From contig JABJCS010000489.1 of the NCBI GenBank assembly GCA_018665505.1, forward strand, positions 1 to 9,861: a stretch of DNA of 9,861 bases, read 5' to 3'. The DNA comes from Alphaproteobacteria bacterium (lineage in GTDB: Bacteria; Pseudomonadota; Alphaproteobacteria; UBA8366). The notes beneath the pieces are model-generated. The model had not been told where the DNA came from, did no database searches, and worked only from the letters and a program-made list of their open reading frames with translations. Position numbers and translations under genes: made by a program. Below, in pieces: positions 1-8,039 of the stretch; positions within the stretch are counted from its first letter, which is position 1, and each line of letters opens with the position of its first letter.

Positions 1-762
1 CCGAGCGTGGGGTCCGAACAATCGGTCTCCGCACCGCTCAGCGCTGGACAATATGCAGCGTCGTCCAATGTGACATCGCCCACGACGACGGTCATTTCGT
101 CGGAGACAGAGACTTCCCCGCCAAAGGGTAAAGAGCTTAAACCCGGTCAACGACCCTTCGGTGTCATCAGCAAGAACGATTTGACGCGTTTTAAGGAGAC
201 AGGGACCGTTACCCCGTCTTCGAAAGCGCCGCCTCAGCCCCGTCGAACTGCCAGGACACTTGCGCCCGTAAATCAGCGTATCGCGAAGCCAAACGCCGCG
301 CCGAGCCCGGCACCAGTGACCACGGCCGTTAATCCGGCAGCGGCGAACAAGGGTCAAGTGGCAGCCTTGCCTGCGGGAACGCCGAAAGCGCAATACAATT
401 ATGCCTATGGATTGTTGATGAAACGCGATCTGCCTAAGGCGGAAGCCGCGTTGAAAGCATTTCTTGCCAACCATCCCAAACACGATTTGGCTGATAATGC
501 GACATTCTGGCTGGGTGAGACCCATTATACCCGGAAGAATTATCAAGAAGCGATTCGGGTCTACTACGATGCTTATAAGAAGTATCCGAAGGGCAACAAG
601 GCACCCGCGGTCCTGTTGAAGCTCGGTATGTCGCTGGCGACGATCGGCGAAAAAGAATCGGCCTGCTCGGCCTATGATGAATTGGCCAAGTCCCACCCCA
701 AGGCCAGCCCAAGAATTTTGGGGAATGCCGCTCGGGCGAGGAAATCGCTCGGCTGCGGTTAA
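1..762 (+). CDS. cpoB: Cell division coordinator CpoB / Tol-Pal system protein YbgF, C-terminal part (5' end outside window)
   Basis: Periplasmic TPR protein that in the studied family members links the Tol-Pal machine with peptidoglycan synthesis at the septum. The frame is open from base 1, so the 254 visible codons are the C-terminal part. The signal peptide and N-terminal coiled coil expected in this family would lie upstream. A GTG at base 7 is probably internal. Codons 1-130 are a low-complexity Pro/Ala/Ser/Thr linker with a short island around GQRPFGVISKNDL. From about codon 131 the typical domain starts (QYNYAYGLLMKRD), followed by TPR-like repeats with FLANHPKHDLADNATFWLGE and KAPAVLLKLGMSLATIGEK. 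It ends in the usual short Cys-containing tail (RKSLGCG). It is followed after 5 bases by tilS, and the tol-pal-cpoB-tilS-ftsH order is common in Alphaproteobacteria. The product call is firm; the symbol follows current usage for ybgF. Confidence 0.93.
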   Translation, partial: PSVGSEQSVSAPLSAGQYAASSNVTSPTTTVISSETETSPPKGKELKPGQRPFGVISKNDLTRFKETGTVTPSSKAPPQPRRTARTLAPVNQRIAKPNAAPSPAPVTTAVNPAAANKGQVAALPAGTPKAQYNYAYGLLMKRDLPKAEAALKAFLANHPKHDLADNATFWLGETHYTRKNYQEAIRVYYDAYKKYPKGNKAPAVLLKLGMSLATIGEKESACSAYDELAKSHPKASPRILGNAARARKSLGCG

Positions 763-767
763 ATGCT

Positions 768-2078
768 GTGGGCGCGCAGCCACATTTTGGCGTATCGCCG
801 CGAGAATTTTCCGATAATCTAGAGAAACTTGGACCTTTCGAAACAGCGCCTCGATTAGCCGTCGCTTGCTCGGGCGGCGCCGACAGCATGGCGTTGCTCG
901 CGCTGTCCAAGCAATGGGCGGAACGGCATGGTGGGAAGGTCACAGCGTTGGTCGTGGATCATCGTCTGCGAGACGACTCCACCATTGAGGCAGAGACAGT
1001 GTCGAGCCGAGCGCGGCTGCTGGGCGTGGAGGCCTGTATTCTTACGCGCGCCGGCGAACCGATAGTTGCGAACATCCAAGCGCAAGCCCGTGCAGCACGG
1101 TATCGCTTGTTGATCGAGTGGTGCGCGCGCAATGGAAACCTGCATCTGCTACTGGGGCATCACCGTGATGATCAAGCGGAGACCCTGCGCATGCGCGAGG
1201 AGCGCGGTAGCGGAGACGATGGATTGGCGGGCATGTCGCCGATTCTCGAATACGCCGACGTGCGCTTGTTACGTCCGCTGTTACGCGTACCGAAATCTCG
1301 ATTGCGAGCGACGGTGGCTGAATTCGGCTTGGTGGCTGTTGAAGATCCGTCGAATAGCGATCCGCGTTTTGACCGCGTCCGCACGCGTCATAGTTTCACT
1401 GCGGAGGCAGACCGCGAAATTTTGTCCGGACGAGCCGATAGATATGGCGTTGATCGCTTCCATCGCGAAGAAGCGACTGCGGCGCATTTGGCACAGAGCT
1501 CGGAAATCCATCCCGAAGGCTACGCGACACTCGATCCGCATTCATGGAGACAAGGAGCTAATGACTTAGGGTTACGTGCGCTAGTCGCACTCTGCGCGAT
1601 GATTGGCGGGCGTCGGCATCCACCGCACAGGGAAAAGGCCAAGCGGCTGCAAGAAACGATTGTGGGAGATAGATTGGGCGGCGGGCGCACGATGTCTGGT
1701 TGCCGGATTGTCCCAAGCAATGGAAAATTGCTGATTTTGCGCGAGTTGGCATTGATCGAGAGAGAAGTGAGGTTGGATGGGCGGCAGTTGTGGGACGGAC
1801 GCTTTCGCGTTGAATTGACCGATCAAGTGCATTTATCCATTGGAAAGCTGGGCGAAGATGGGTTGCGTGAGGTACTCGCGCGTCAGCCGGACGTGCCGAC
1901 CCATCATCTGCCTAAATTGGTGCTGCCGACACTACCCGCCATTTGGGACCTTGAAGGTGTTTATCAGGTACCCCACCTGTCATATTCAAGAGATAGTACT
2001 GGCGCTGATGGGCTTTCAATCAATAATGTGCGATTTGCACCGATTCGCCCGTTACAGGCAACGCGCTTTACTTTATAG
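768..2078 (+). CDS. tilS: tRNA(Ile)-lysidine synthetase TilS
   Basis: Cytoplasmic ATP-dependent enzyme that converts C34 of the CAU-anticodon tRNA-Ile to lysidine, so that it reads AUA and accepts isoleucine. The N-terminal PP-loop nucleotide-binding motif SGGADS is at residues 35-40. The second conserved motif GHHRDDQAET starts at residue 130, followed by RGSGDDGLAGM and the EDPSNSDPRFDRVR segment typical of TilS. The C-terminus (PAIWDLEGVYQVPHL and FAPIRPL) matches the alphaproteobacterial type. Length, 436 residues, is normal. The GTG start at 768 is the only sensible start before the PP-loop, but no good Shine-Dalgarno precedes it. An ATG at 763 is out of frame and stops after 19 codons, so translation is probably coupled to cpoB, which ends 5 bases upstream. 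Two segments look divergent: RMREERGSG, where hydrophobic residues are common, and the helical stretch around residues 205-245. Confidence 0.93.
   Translation: MGAQPHFGVSPREFSDNLEKLGPFETAPRLAVACSGGADSMALLALSKQWAERHGGKVTALVVDHRLRDDSTIEAETVSSRARLLGVEACILTRAGEPIVANIQAQARAARYRLLIEWCARNGNLHLLLGHHRDDQAETLRMREERGSGDDGLAGMSPILEYADVRLLRPLLRVPKSRLRATVAEFGLVAVEDPSNSDPRFDRVRTRHSFTAEADREILSGRADRYGVDRFHREEATAAHLAQSSEIHPEGYATLDPHSWRQGANDLGLRALVALCAMIGGRRHPPHREKAKRLQETIVGDRLGGGRTMSGCRIVPSNGKLLILRELALIEREVRLDGRQLWDGRFRVELTDQVHLSIGKLGEDGLREVLARQPDVPTHHLPKLVLPTLPAIWDLEGVYQVPHLSYSRDSTGADGLSINNVRFAPIRPLQATRFTL
1950..1978 (+). promoter_or_regulatory. Candidate RpoH (sigma-32) heat-shock promoter for ftsH
   Basis: CTTGAAG (1950-1956), a 14-base spacer, then CCCCACCT (1971-1978). 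This matches the E. coli sigma-32 consensus CTTGAAA / CCCCATNT at all but one specified base in each element, with normal spacing. It lies in the last part of tilS, about 175 bases before the ftsH start. ftsH is a known RpoH target in E. coli and is heat-induced in Caulobacter. These bases also encode conserved TilS residues (LEGVYQVPHL), so part of the match could be coincidental. Confidence 0.5.
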
Positions 2079-2080
2079 AA

Positions 2081-2127
2081 GCGACCGGTCAACACTATGC
2101 GGTCGCAAACCGGTGCGGAGGCACCGG
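2081..2127 (+). promoter_or_regulatory. Tandem hairpins in the tilS-ftsH leader
   Basis: Two perfect inverted repeats sit in the 75-base gap. Hairpin 1 pairs GCGACCG (2081-2087) with CGGTCGC (2100-2106) across a 12-base loop. Hairpin 2 pairs CCGGTGC (2110-2116) with GCACCGG (2121-2127) around a GGAG tetraloop. ACCGGT occurs in both (2084-2089 and 2109-2114) and is self-complementary, so the two copies could pair with each other in an alternative fold. No T run follows, so this is not an intrinsic terminator. The structure ends 26 bases before the ftsH start. Its function is unknown; it could affect translation, processing or stability of the ftsH mRNA. Confidence 0.55.
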
Positions 2128-2153
2128 ATTGATCCACGGGAGCAGTTAGAAAC

Positions 2154-4076
2154 GTGAACCTTTTCAGCCGAAATATCGCGCTTTGGATCATCATTGTTAT
2201 CTTGATGGTCGGGCTTTTTAACCTGTTCCAGGGCTCATCGAGCCGGAATACCCAGGCCGAAGTGCCGTACTCGCAGTTCGTGGCCGAGATCGATCGTGGC
2301 GATGTGTCCTCGGTGGTTATCGAAGGCAATAAGATCAGCGGCTTCTATAAGAACGGTACTACGCCCTTTACCGTCATTGCACCGGACGATCCGAAGCTGG
2401 TGGAACGGATGATCGCGCAAGGCGTCGAAGTGAAGGCACGCTCGGCGGACGACGAGATGCCGGCGCTGTTTGCCGTTCTCATCCAGTGGTTCCCGATGCT
2501 ACTGCTGATCGGTGTGTGGATCTTTTTCATGCGCCAGATGCAATCGGGCGGTGGCCGCGCGATGGGCTTCGGTAAATCGCGCGCCAAATTGCTGACAGAA
2601 AAATCGGGCCGCGTCACTTTTGAAGATGTGGCCGGAATTGACGAAGCAAAACAGGAACTGGAGGAAATTGTCGAATTCCTCCGCGATCCACAAAAATTCC
2701 AACGCCTGGGCGGTCACATTCCCAAGGGTGTTTTGTTGGTGGGCCCTCCCGGTACAGGTAAAACGCTATTGGCCCGCGCCATTGCCGGTGAAGCGAATGT
2801 CCCGTTCTTCACGATTTCGGGTTCGGAATTCGTCGAAATGTTTGTCGGTGTCGGCGCGAGCCGCGTCCGCGATATGTTCGAACAAGCGAAGAAAAACGCG
2901 CCGTGCCTGTTGTTTATCGATGAGATGGATGCGGTCGGCCGTCATCGCGGCGCCGGACTTGGCGGCGGCAACGACGAGCGCGAGCAGACCTTGAACCAGT
3001 TGCTGGTCGAGATGGACGGTTTCGAGGCGAACGAGGGTGTGATCCTGATCGCCGCGACGAACCGCCCGGATGTGCTCGATCCGGCATTGCTTCGACCGGG
3101 CCGTTTCGACCGTCAGGTCGTGGTGCCTAACCCGGATATTTTGGGGCGCGAGCTAATCCTAAAGGTGCATCTGCGCAAAGTACCGTTGGGCCCTGACGTG
3201 GTCGCCAAGACCATTGCCCGTGGCACGCCCGGCTTTTCCGGGGCGGATTTAGCGAATTTGGTGAACGAAGCCGCTTTGTTGGCGGCGCGCAGGAACCGCC
3301 GTGTTGTTTCGATGCGGGAACTCGAGGATGCCAAGGACAAGGTGATGATGGGGGCGGAACGACGTTCCATGGTCATGACCGAGGACGAAAAGAAGCTCAC
3401 GGCCTATCATGAGGCCGGACATGCTTTGGCGACCGTTTACTCTCCAGCCTCCGATCCAATTCACAAAGCGACTATTATTCCGCGTGGCCGTGCCCTTGGC
3501 ATGGTGATGCGCTTGCCCGAGAAGGATATGTTGGCGTTTGCTCGCGATCAAATCGAAGCGAATCTTGTCGTGGCCATGGGCGGTCGTGTCGCTGAATTGA
3601 CGATCTTCGGACCTGAAAAGGTGACGACCGGAGCCTCGAACGACATCATGCAAGCGACCGACCTTGCCCGTAAAATGGTCACGGAGTGGGGTATGAGCGA
3701 TAAGCTTGGGCCGCTTCGCTATAACGATAATCAGGAAGAAGTCTTCCTGGGGCACGCGGTGACGCAGACAAAGAACGTCTCGGAGGCAACGGCAAAGGTG
3801 ATCGATGAAGAAATTCGTCGGATCGTTGATGAGGCGGATGTGAAATGCCGCGAGATCATCAAAGAACATGTCGATGAGCTGCATGCCATCGCCAATGGGC
3901 TGTTGGAATATGAAACGCTGACCGGCGAAGATATTGCCGCGCTTATGCGCGGTGAGACGATTGTCCGCCCGAGCGCCGATGATGACGACGAAACAGAGAG
4001 CGGTGCGCGTTCGTCCGTGCCGAGTAGCGGTGCGGTGAAACCGGGACCGGAACCGGAACCGCAGCCGGGAAGTTAG
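2154..4076 (+). CDS. ftsH: ATP-dependent zinc metalloprotease FtsH
   Basis: Hexameric inner-membrane AAA+ protease that degrades unassembled membrane proteins and regulatory proteins (in E. coli, sigma-32 and LpxC). The order is: TM1 at about residues 8-25, a periplasmic domain, TM2 at about 104-125, the AAA domain, then the M41 peptidase domain. Visible motifs are Walker A GPPGTGKT at 197-204, Walker B with IDEMD at 255-259, the second region of homology from N303 with candidate arginine fingers in RPGRFDR (314-320), zinc site HEAGH at 419-423, and the third ligand Asp497 in ASNDIMQAT. Residues 605-640 form an acidic then Pro/Glu-rich, probably disordered tail ([10 protein letters not shown]). 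Length, 640 residues, is normal. The start is GTG; GGGAG at 2138-2142, 11 bases upstream, is the likely ribosome binding site, though the spacing is long. It is likely transcribed both from upstream and from the RpoH-like promoter within tilS, and it ends before a hairpin terminator. Confidence 0.98.
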   Translation: MNLFSRNIALWIIIVILMVGLFNLFQGSSSRNTQAEVPYSQFVAEIDRGDVSSVVIEGNKISGFYKNGTTPFTVIAPDDPKLVERMIAQGVEVKARSADDEMPALFAVLIQWFPMLLLIGVWIFFMRQMQSGGGRAMGFGKSRAKLLTEKSGRVTFEDVAGIDEAKQELEEIVEFLRDPQKFQRLGGHIPKGVLLVGPPGTGKTLLARAIAGEANVPFFTISGSEFVEMFVGVGASRVRDMFEQAKKNAPCLLFIDEMDAVGRHRGAGLGGGNDEREQTLNQLLVEMDGFEANEGVILIAATNRPDVLDPALLRPGRFDRQVVVPNPDILGRELILKVHLRKVPLGPDVVAKTIARGTPGFSGADLANLVNEAALLAARRNRRVVSMRELEDAKDKVMMGAERRSMVMTEDEKKLTAYHEAGHALATVYSPASDPIHKATIIPRGRALGMVMRLPEKDMLAFARDQIEANLVVAMGGRVAELTIFGPEKVTTGASNDIMQATDLARKMVTEWGMSDKLGPLRYNDNQEEVFLGHAVTQTKNVSEATAKVIDEEIRRIVDEADVKCREIIKEHVDELHAIANGLLEYETLTGEDIAALMRGETIVRPSADDDDETESGARSSVPSSGAVKPGPEPEPQPGS

Positions 4077-4094
4077 AAGATTGGATTTTCGCGT

Positions 4095-4120
4095 AACGGC
4101 CCGCCTTGTGCGGGCCGTTT
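4095..4120 (+). terminator. Rho-independent terminator after ftsH
   Basis: A perfect 10-bp GC-rich stem, AACGGCCCGC (4095-4104) with GCGGGCCGTT (4110-4119), closes a 5-base loop CTTGT and runs into TTT. It starts 18 bases after the ftsH stop. The T run is short and interrupted by C, so termination may be partial. It marks the likely end of the cpoB-tilS-ftsH unit. The 74 bases from here to glmM should hold a glmM promoter if termination is efficient, but I see no convincing -35/-10 pair there. Confidence 0.8.
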
Positions 4121-4194
4121 CGTATTGCGCCGCCCCAATGCCTAAAGTAAACACGGTTGATGCCTTTTTTGGCTATTTAGCGGGACACTGACGC

Positions 4195-5541
4195 ATGACG
4201 CGTAAATATTTCGGCACCGACGGAATCCGCGGGACCGCGAATAAGGGACCCGTGACTCCGGGCACGGTATTACGGTTGGCGCTCGCCGCCGGGGAATTGT
4301 TTCGCCGGGGCGATCATCGCCACGGCGTCGTTATCGGCAAAGATACGCGGCTTTCGGGTTATATGCTGGAGCCGGCACTGACATCCGGATTTACAGCAAT
4401 GGGGATGGACGTAATGCTGGTCGGCCCGATGCCGACACCCGCCGTCGCCATGCTGACGCGATCACTGCGAGCGGATGTCGGGGTAATGATTTCCGCATCC
4501 CACAATCCATATCAGGATAACGGCCTCAAACTCTTCGGGCCCGACGGCTATAAATTATCCGATGCCCAAGAGGAGGAGATCGAATCCTTGATGGACACCG
4601 AGGGCTTGGAGCTTGCGGAAGGCAAGGCACTTGGGCGAGCGACGAGGTTGGAAGATGCGCCCGGCCGCTATATCGAATTCGTGAAACAGACATTTCCGAA
4701 GCGTCTTCGACTCGACGGATTGAAGATTGTGGTCGATTGCGCGCATGGGGCCGCGTATCGAGTGGCGCCGACGGTCTTCCATGAATTGGGCGCCGAGGTG
4801 GTGCCGGTCGCCACGCAGCCGGACGGCACTAATATCAACCGCGACTGTGGTGCGACCAGCCCCGATGCGATGAGCCAGCAAGTAGTTACCCATGGCGCGG
4901 ATTTGGGTATTGCACTAGACGGTGATGCAGACCGTTTGATCATCGCGGACGAACACGGTCACATCCTGAACGGCGATCAAGTGATGGCTCTGATCGCCAG
5001 CTCATGGCAGAAAACAGCTCGACTGCGGGGCGGCGGCGTCGTGGCGACGGTGATGTCAAATCTGGGTTTTGAGCGTTTTTTGGATGGCTTGGGCCTGGAT
5101 CTGGTGCGAACCGCCGTCGGCGACCGCAATGTTGTCGATTACATGCGCACTCACGATCATAATGTCGGTGGCGAGCAGTCCGGCCATATTATTTTGAACG
5201 ATTTCAGCACCACCGGCGACGGATTGATTGCTGCCTTGCAGGTGCTGGCTGCCGTCATTGATCAAGACCGTCCGATCAGCGAAGTTTGTCGTCTTTTCGA
5301 ACCGCTACCACAGGTCCTCCGAAACGTACGATTCAACGGCGGCAAACCGCTCGATGCACCGACGGTTCTTGAAGCGATCTCCGATGGCGAAGCCCGCATG
5401 GCGAAGGTTGGACGCGTGTTGATCCGTCCCTCTGGCACCGAACCCTTGATCCGCGTGATGGCAGAAGGCGACGACAGCGCCTTGGTGGACGAAGTGGTCG
5501 GCGATATTGTCGAAGCGATTGAACGCGTGGCGCAAGGTTGA
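4195..5541 (+). CDS. glmM: Phosphoglucosamine mutase GlmM
   Basis: Cytoplasmic enzyme that interconverts glucosamine-6-phosphate and glucosamine-1-phosphate, the step before GlmU in making UDP-GlcNAc for peptidoglycan and lipid A. It starts with the family signature [11 protein letters not shown]. The phosphoserine loop ISASHNP places the active-site Ser at 102, the same number as in E. coli. The metal loop DGDADR is at 242-247, the sugar-binding loop GEQSGH at 326-331 and the phosphate-binding loop [11 protein letters not shown] from 411. Length, 448 residues, is typical. The start is ATG with a weak GGGA at 4182-4185. The ftsH-glmM neighbourhood is common in Alphaproteobacteria; in many relatives folP lies between them, but here there is only a terminator and 118 bases. 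The TGA stop shares its A with the ATG of thiD, so the two are translationally coupled. Confidence 0.98.
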   Translation: MTRKYFGTDGIRGTANKGPVTPGTVLRLALAAGELFRRGDHRHGVVIGKDTRLSGYMLEPALTSGFTAMGMDVMLVGPMPTPAVAMLTRSLRADVGVMISASHNPYQDNGLKLFGPDGYKLSDAQEEEIESLMDTEGLELAEGKALGRATRLEDAPGRYIEFVKQTFPKRLRLDGLKIVVDCAHGAAYRVAPTVFHELGAEVVPVATQPDGTNINRDCGATSPDAMSQQVVTHGADLGIALDGDADRLIIADEHGHILNGDQVMALIASSWQKTARLRGGGVVATVMSNLGFERFLDGLGLDLVRTAVGDRNVVDYMRTHDHNVGGEQSGHIILNDFSTTGDGLIAALQVLAAVIDQDRPISEVCRLFEPLPQVLRNVRFNGGKPLDAPTVLEAISDGEARMAKVGRVLIRPSGTEPLIRVMAEGDDSALVDEVVGDIVEAIERVAQG

Positions 5542-6350
5542 TGGTGTCTTTAGTCAAACCCGGCCGGGTGCTAATCGTCGCCGGATCGGATTCCGGTGGC
5601 GGTGCGGGCATCCAGGCGGATATTAAATCCGTAACCGCGCTTGGCGGCTTCGCTATGACCGCGATCACCGCGCTGACCGCGCAAAACACTACCGGTGTTT
5701 ACGGTGTCGTTCCCGTCGATACAGACTTCATCGCCCAGCAAATGCGCCTCGTGTTGGACGATCTAGGGGCGGACTGTCTGAAAACTGGCATGCTGCACAG
5801 CTCCGCCGTCATCGAAACGGTGGTTGATGTATTGGATGATGTTGCGCCGGAGCTCACCGTAGTCGCCGACCCTGTGATGTTTGCCAAGGGGGGACACCCT
5901 TTGCTCGAGCCAGAGGCAATGGATTCACTTCGCGGGCGCCTCGTACCGCGAGCGGCAATTTTGACTCCGAATATCCCCGAAGCCGAAGCTCTGGCGGATA
6001 TGACGGTATCCAGTCTAGAGGATATGCAACGTGCCGGAGAGGCGATTATGGCCCTTGGTGCGAAAGCGGTGTTGGTTAAAGGGGGGCATCTCGACGGCGA
6101 TCGTCTTACCGATGTGTTGGTGACGTCGGACGGTGTCGAGTTATTCCATGATGAGCGAATCCACACCAAAAATACGCATGGGACCGGATGTACGCTGGCG
6201 TCAGCCTTGGCGACAGGGTTGGCCAATGGGTTGGCGCTACGAGAAGCGGTTGAGCGCGCCCGCGACTATGTCCGTGCCGCCATCCTCGCCGCTCCTGGAT
6301 ATGGCGCTGGCCATGGACCCATGGATCACGGACACCCTTTACGCCGCTGA
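5541..6350 (+). CDS. thiD: Hydroxymethylpyrimidine / phosphomethylpyrimidine kinase ThiD
   Basis: Phosphorylates 4-amino-5-hydroxymethyl-2-methylpyrimidine (HMP) and then HMP-P to HMP-PP, the pyrimidine precursor joined to thiazole by ThiE in thiamine synthesis. It is a ribokinase-fold protein. The N-terminal motif AGSDSGGGAGIQAD has its SGGGAG at 18-23. ALTAQNT follows, then DPVMFAKGGHPLL (many homologues have VAKSGDPLL), ILTPNIPEAE, VLVKGGH, and the C-terminal anion-hole motif NTHGTGCT at 211-218 with the catalytic Cys at 217. The ATG at 5541 is chosen because it overlaps the glmM stop (TGATG). A TTG three bases earlier and a GTG at 5544 are alternatives, and AAGG at 5534-5537 would suit the GTG slightly better. 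The 269 residues are normal for ThiD without a fused ThiE. hyuB follows after 21 bases. Confidence 0.95.
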   Translation: MVSLVKPGRVLIVAGSDSGGGAGIQADIKSVTALGGFAMTAITALTAQNTTGVYGVVPVDTDFIAQQMRLVLDDLGADCLKTGMLHSSAVIETVVDVLDDVAPELTVVADPVMFAKGGHPLLEPEAMDSLRGRLVPRAAILTPNIPEAEALADMTVSSLEDMQRAGEAIMALGAKAVLVKGGHLDGDRLTDVLVTSDGVELFHDERIHTKNTHGTGCTLASALATGLANGLALREAVERARDYVRAAILAAPGYGAGHGPMDHGHPLRR

Positions 6351-6360
6351 CGTTTAAACC

Positions 6361-6364
6361 GGAG
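6361..6364 (+). promoter_or_regulatory. Ribosome binding site of hyuB
   Basis: GGAG, seven bases before the ATG at 6372, inside the 21-base thiD-hyuB gap. It supports that start and gives hyuB its own translation initiation, independent of thiD. Confidence 0.75.
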
Positions 6365-6371
6365 TTTCGTC

Positions 6372-8039
6372 ATGACAATCGAAATCGACCCGATCACCAC
6401 GTCTGTCATCCAGCACAGATTGACGGGCATCGTCGAGGAGATGGGCGAGGCGATGTTGCGCACTTCGTATTCGCAAATCCTCAACAGTAGCCGTGATTTC
6501 TCAATGGCGCTTTGCGATTCGGATGGGGGGCTGGTCTCACAGGCCGAGCATATTCCGGTTCACGTCGGTGCCATGTCCTGGGCAGCGAAGGAAGTGATCG
6601 AGTATTTCGGCGACGACATCCTGCCGGGTGATGTGTTCCTGTTGAATGACCCATATTACGGCGGCAGTCACTTGCCGGATGTGACTGTTATTGTACCGGT
6701 GTTCGCCGACGAGGCTTGTGTGTTCTGGACCCTCAATCGGGCGCATCATTCGGATATCGGCGGTGCGACCCATGGGGCTTATAACGCGGCGGCGACGGAA
6801 ATTTGGCAGGAGGGGCTGCGCATTCCACCGATCAAACTTTATGAGGCCGGAAGGCGGCGTGACGACATCCACCGGATGCTCGCGGTGAACGTCCGACATC
6901 CCCGCGATTTCGAAGGCGATTTGGCCGCGCAAATTGGTTCGGTGAAATTGGGTGAGAACCGACTTGGGGAGTTGGTTGCCGAGTTCGGTACCGAAACTGT
7001 GACGGCCGCCAAGGAGCGCATTTTGGATGCGGCTGAAAAACAGGCACGTGCCGTCGTCGAAACTTGGCAAGACGGCGTCTATCACGGCACGGGATTGTTG
7101 GATGATGACGGGCGCGGCAACGAAGATATCACCGTCCGGGCAACCGTGACGATTAAGGGCAGCGATATAGAAGTCGATCTGTCCGCATCCGACCCGCAAG
7201 TCGAAAGCTTTATAAATTCGTCCTTCGCCAACACCCAATCGGCGGTGGTGATGAGCTTCGCGTTCTTGCTCGATCCTGGCATTGCGCAGAATTCCGGTAC
7301 GATTCGCCCGCTAACCGTGAAAATGCGGGAGGGAACAGTGGTATGGGCGCATCCGGGAGCGCCGGTAACATTGTGTACATCCCATTGCAGCCAGGAAATC
7401 ATCGAAGCCATCGTGTCCGCCATCGCGCCCGCCTGTCCGGAACGGGCTATGGCGGGTTGGGGAAAACGCTTCCGGATCGCCATCAAGGGCGACGACCCGC
7501 GCAATGGCCAGCCCTTTATCTGGCACATGTTTCACGCTCGCCCGGGTGCGGGTGCCTCCTCCGGTGGGGATGGATGGCACGGTAGCGGTGAATGGCATTC
7601 GGCGGGAGGCTTAAAATTTGGATCGGTCGAAGTCGCGGAGACGAGGTTCCCACTCTATTTCGAACGTCACGAATATCGCGAAAATTCCGGCGGCGACGGA
7701 CAATATGTCGGCGGCTCCGGGTGCGAGCTTTTGCTGCATCTCGAGACGGATGAAGATTGTGTTGTGAATACCGCCGGTGAAGGAACGACTCACGCGGCTG
7801 CGGGTCGCCAAGGCGGCAAGGACGGTGCGACCCACGAGTACCGCATCTTAAAACCGGACGGCAGCGCACGGGTTCTCAAGACCAAGGAAGAAGGAATTCC
7901 GGTGAAGGCTCGGTCTGTGTTCGATGTACGCTCCGGCGGCGGCGGAGGTTGGGGCGCGCCGAGCGATCGTCCCTCCGATGCGCGGTCCACGGATTCGCAG
8001 GAAGAGTTGCCACCGCTAGTATCCGGAGGGTCGGCCTGA
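6372..8039 (+). CDS. hyuB: Hydantoinase B / oxoprolinase family protein (HyuB-like subunit)
   Basis: B-type subunit of the family that includes N-methylhydantoinase HyuB, the C-terminal half of 5-oxoprolinase, caprolactamase beta, and the acetone and acetophenone carboxylase subunits. In these enzymes the A-type partner uses ATP to phosphorylate an amide or ketone substrate, and the pair completes hydrolysis or carboxylation. Family motifs in order are AEHIPVHVG at 58-66, NDPYYGGSHLPDV at 92-104, NRAHHSDIGG at 122-131 and EGLRIPPIKL at 147-156. A Gly-rich C-terminal part follows (around FERHEYRENSGGDGQYVGGSG and DVRSGGGGGWG). The His-rich motifs are likely metal ligands. Length, 555 residues, is normal, and there is no signal peptide, so it is cytoplasmic. 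The stop overlaps the A-subunit start by one base. Substrate cannot be assigned; the symbol denotes the family only. Confidence 0.9.
   Translation: MTIEIDPITTSVIQHRLTGIVEEMGEAMLRTSYSQILNSSRDFSMALCDSDGGLVSQAEHIPVHVGAMSWAAKEVIEYFGDDILPGDVFLLNDPYYGGSHLPDVTVIVPVFADEACVFWTLNRAHHSDIGGATHGAYNAAATEIWQEGLRIPPIKLYEAGRRRDDIHRMLAVNVRHPRDFEGDLAAQIGSVKLGENRLGELVAEFGTETVTAAKERILDAAEKQARAVVETWQDGVYHGTGLLDDDGRGNEDITVRATVTIKGSDIEVDLSASDPQVESFINSSFANTQSAVVMSFAFLLDPGIAQNSGTIRPLTVKMREGTVVWAHPGAPVTLCTSHCSQEIIEAIVSAIAPACPERAMAGWGKRFRIAIKGDDPRNGQPFIWHMFHARPGAGASSGGDGWHGSGEWHSAGGLKFGSVEVAETRFPLYFERHEYRENSGGDGQYVGGSGCELLLHLETDEDCVVNTAGEGTTHAAAGRQGGKDGATHEYRILKPDGSARVLKTKEEGIPVKARSVFDVRSGGGGGWGAPSDRPSDARSTDSQEELPPLVSGGSA
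8025..8030 (+). promoter_or_regulatory. Ribosome binding site of hyuA
   Basis: GGAGGG, eight bases before the ATG at 8039, inside the 3' end of hyuB. This is the strongest Shine-Dalgarno in the window. It fixes the hyuA start and suggests balanced production of the two subunits. Confidence 0.8.

Noticed and set aside
1132..1569. 145-codon alternative + frame inside tilS, considered as evidence of a frameshifted TilS
   Set aside because: The segment EEATAAHLAQ and the flanks IHPEGYATLD in the main frame fit TilS better than the alternative frame, which is Arg/Cys-rich without family motifs.
4036..4074. GGAACC-type short tandem repeat at the ftsH 3' end
   Set aside because: It is only two to three copies and is explained by the Pro/Glu-rich tail ([10 protein letters not shown]), which is common in FtsH of this group.
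3249..4154. 301-codon open frame on the minus strand across the 3' half of ftsH
   Set aside because: It lies wholly antisense to conserved FtsH peptidase codons and continues across the terminator. Its His/Arg-rich composition is typical of a shadow frame, and it has no recognisable domain.
4121..4194. Sigma-70-like promoter for glmM (TTGATG, TATTTA)
   Set aside because: The spacing between the candidate boxes is about 11 bases instead of about 17, and no other pair fits.
6537..7238. 233-codon open frame on the minus strand inside hyuB
   Set aside because: It is antisense to the conserved HyuB motifs and shows no family features, so it is a GC-driven shadow frame.
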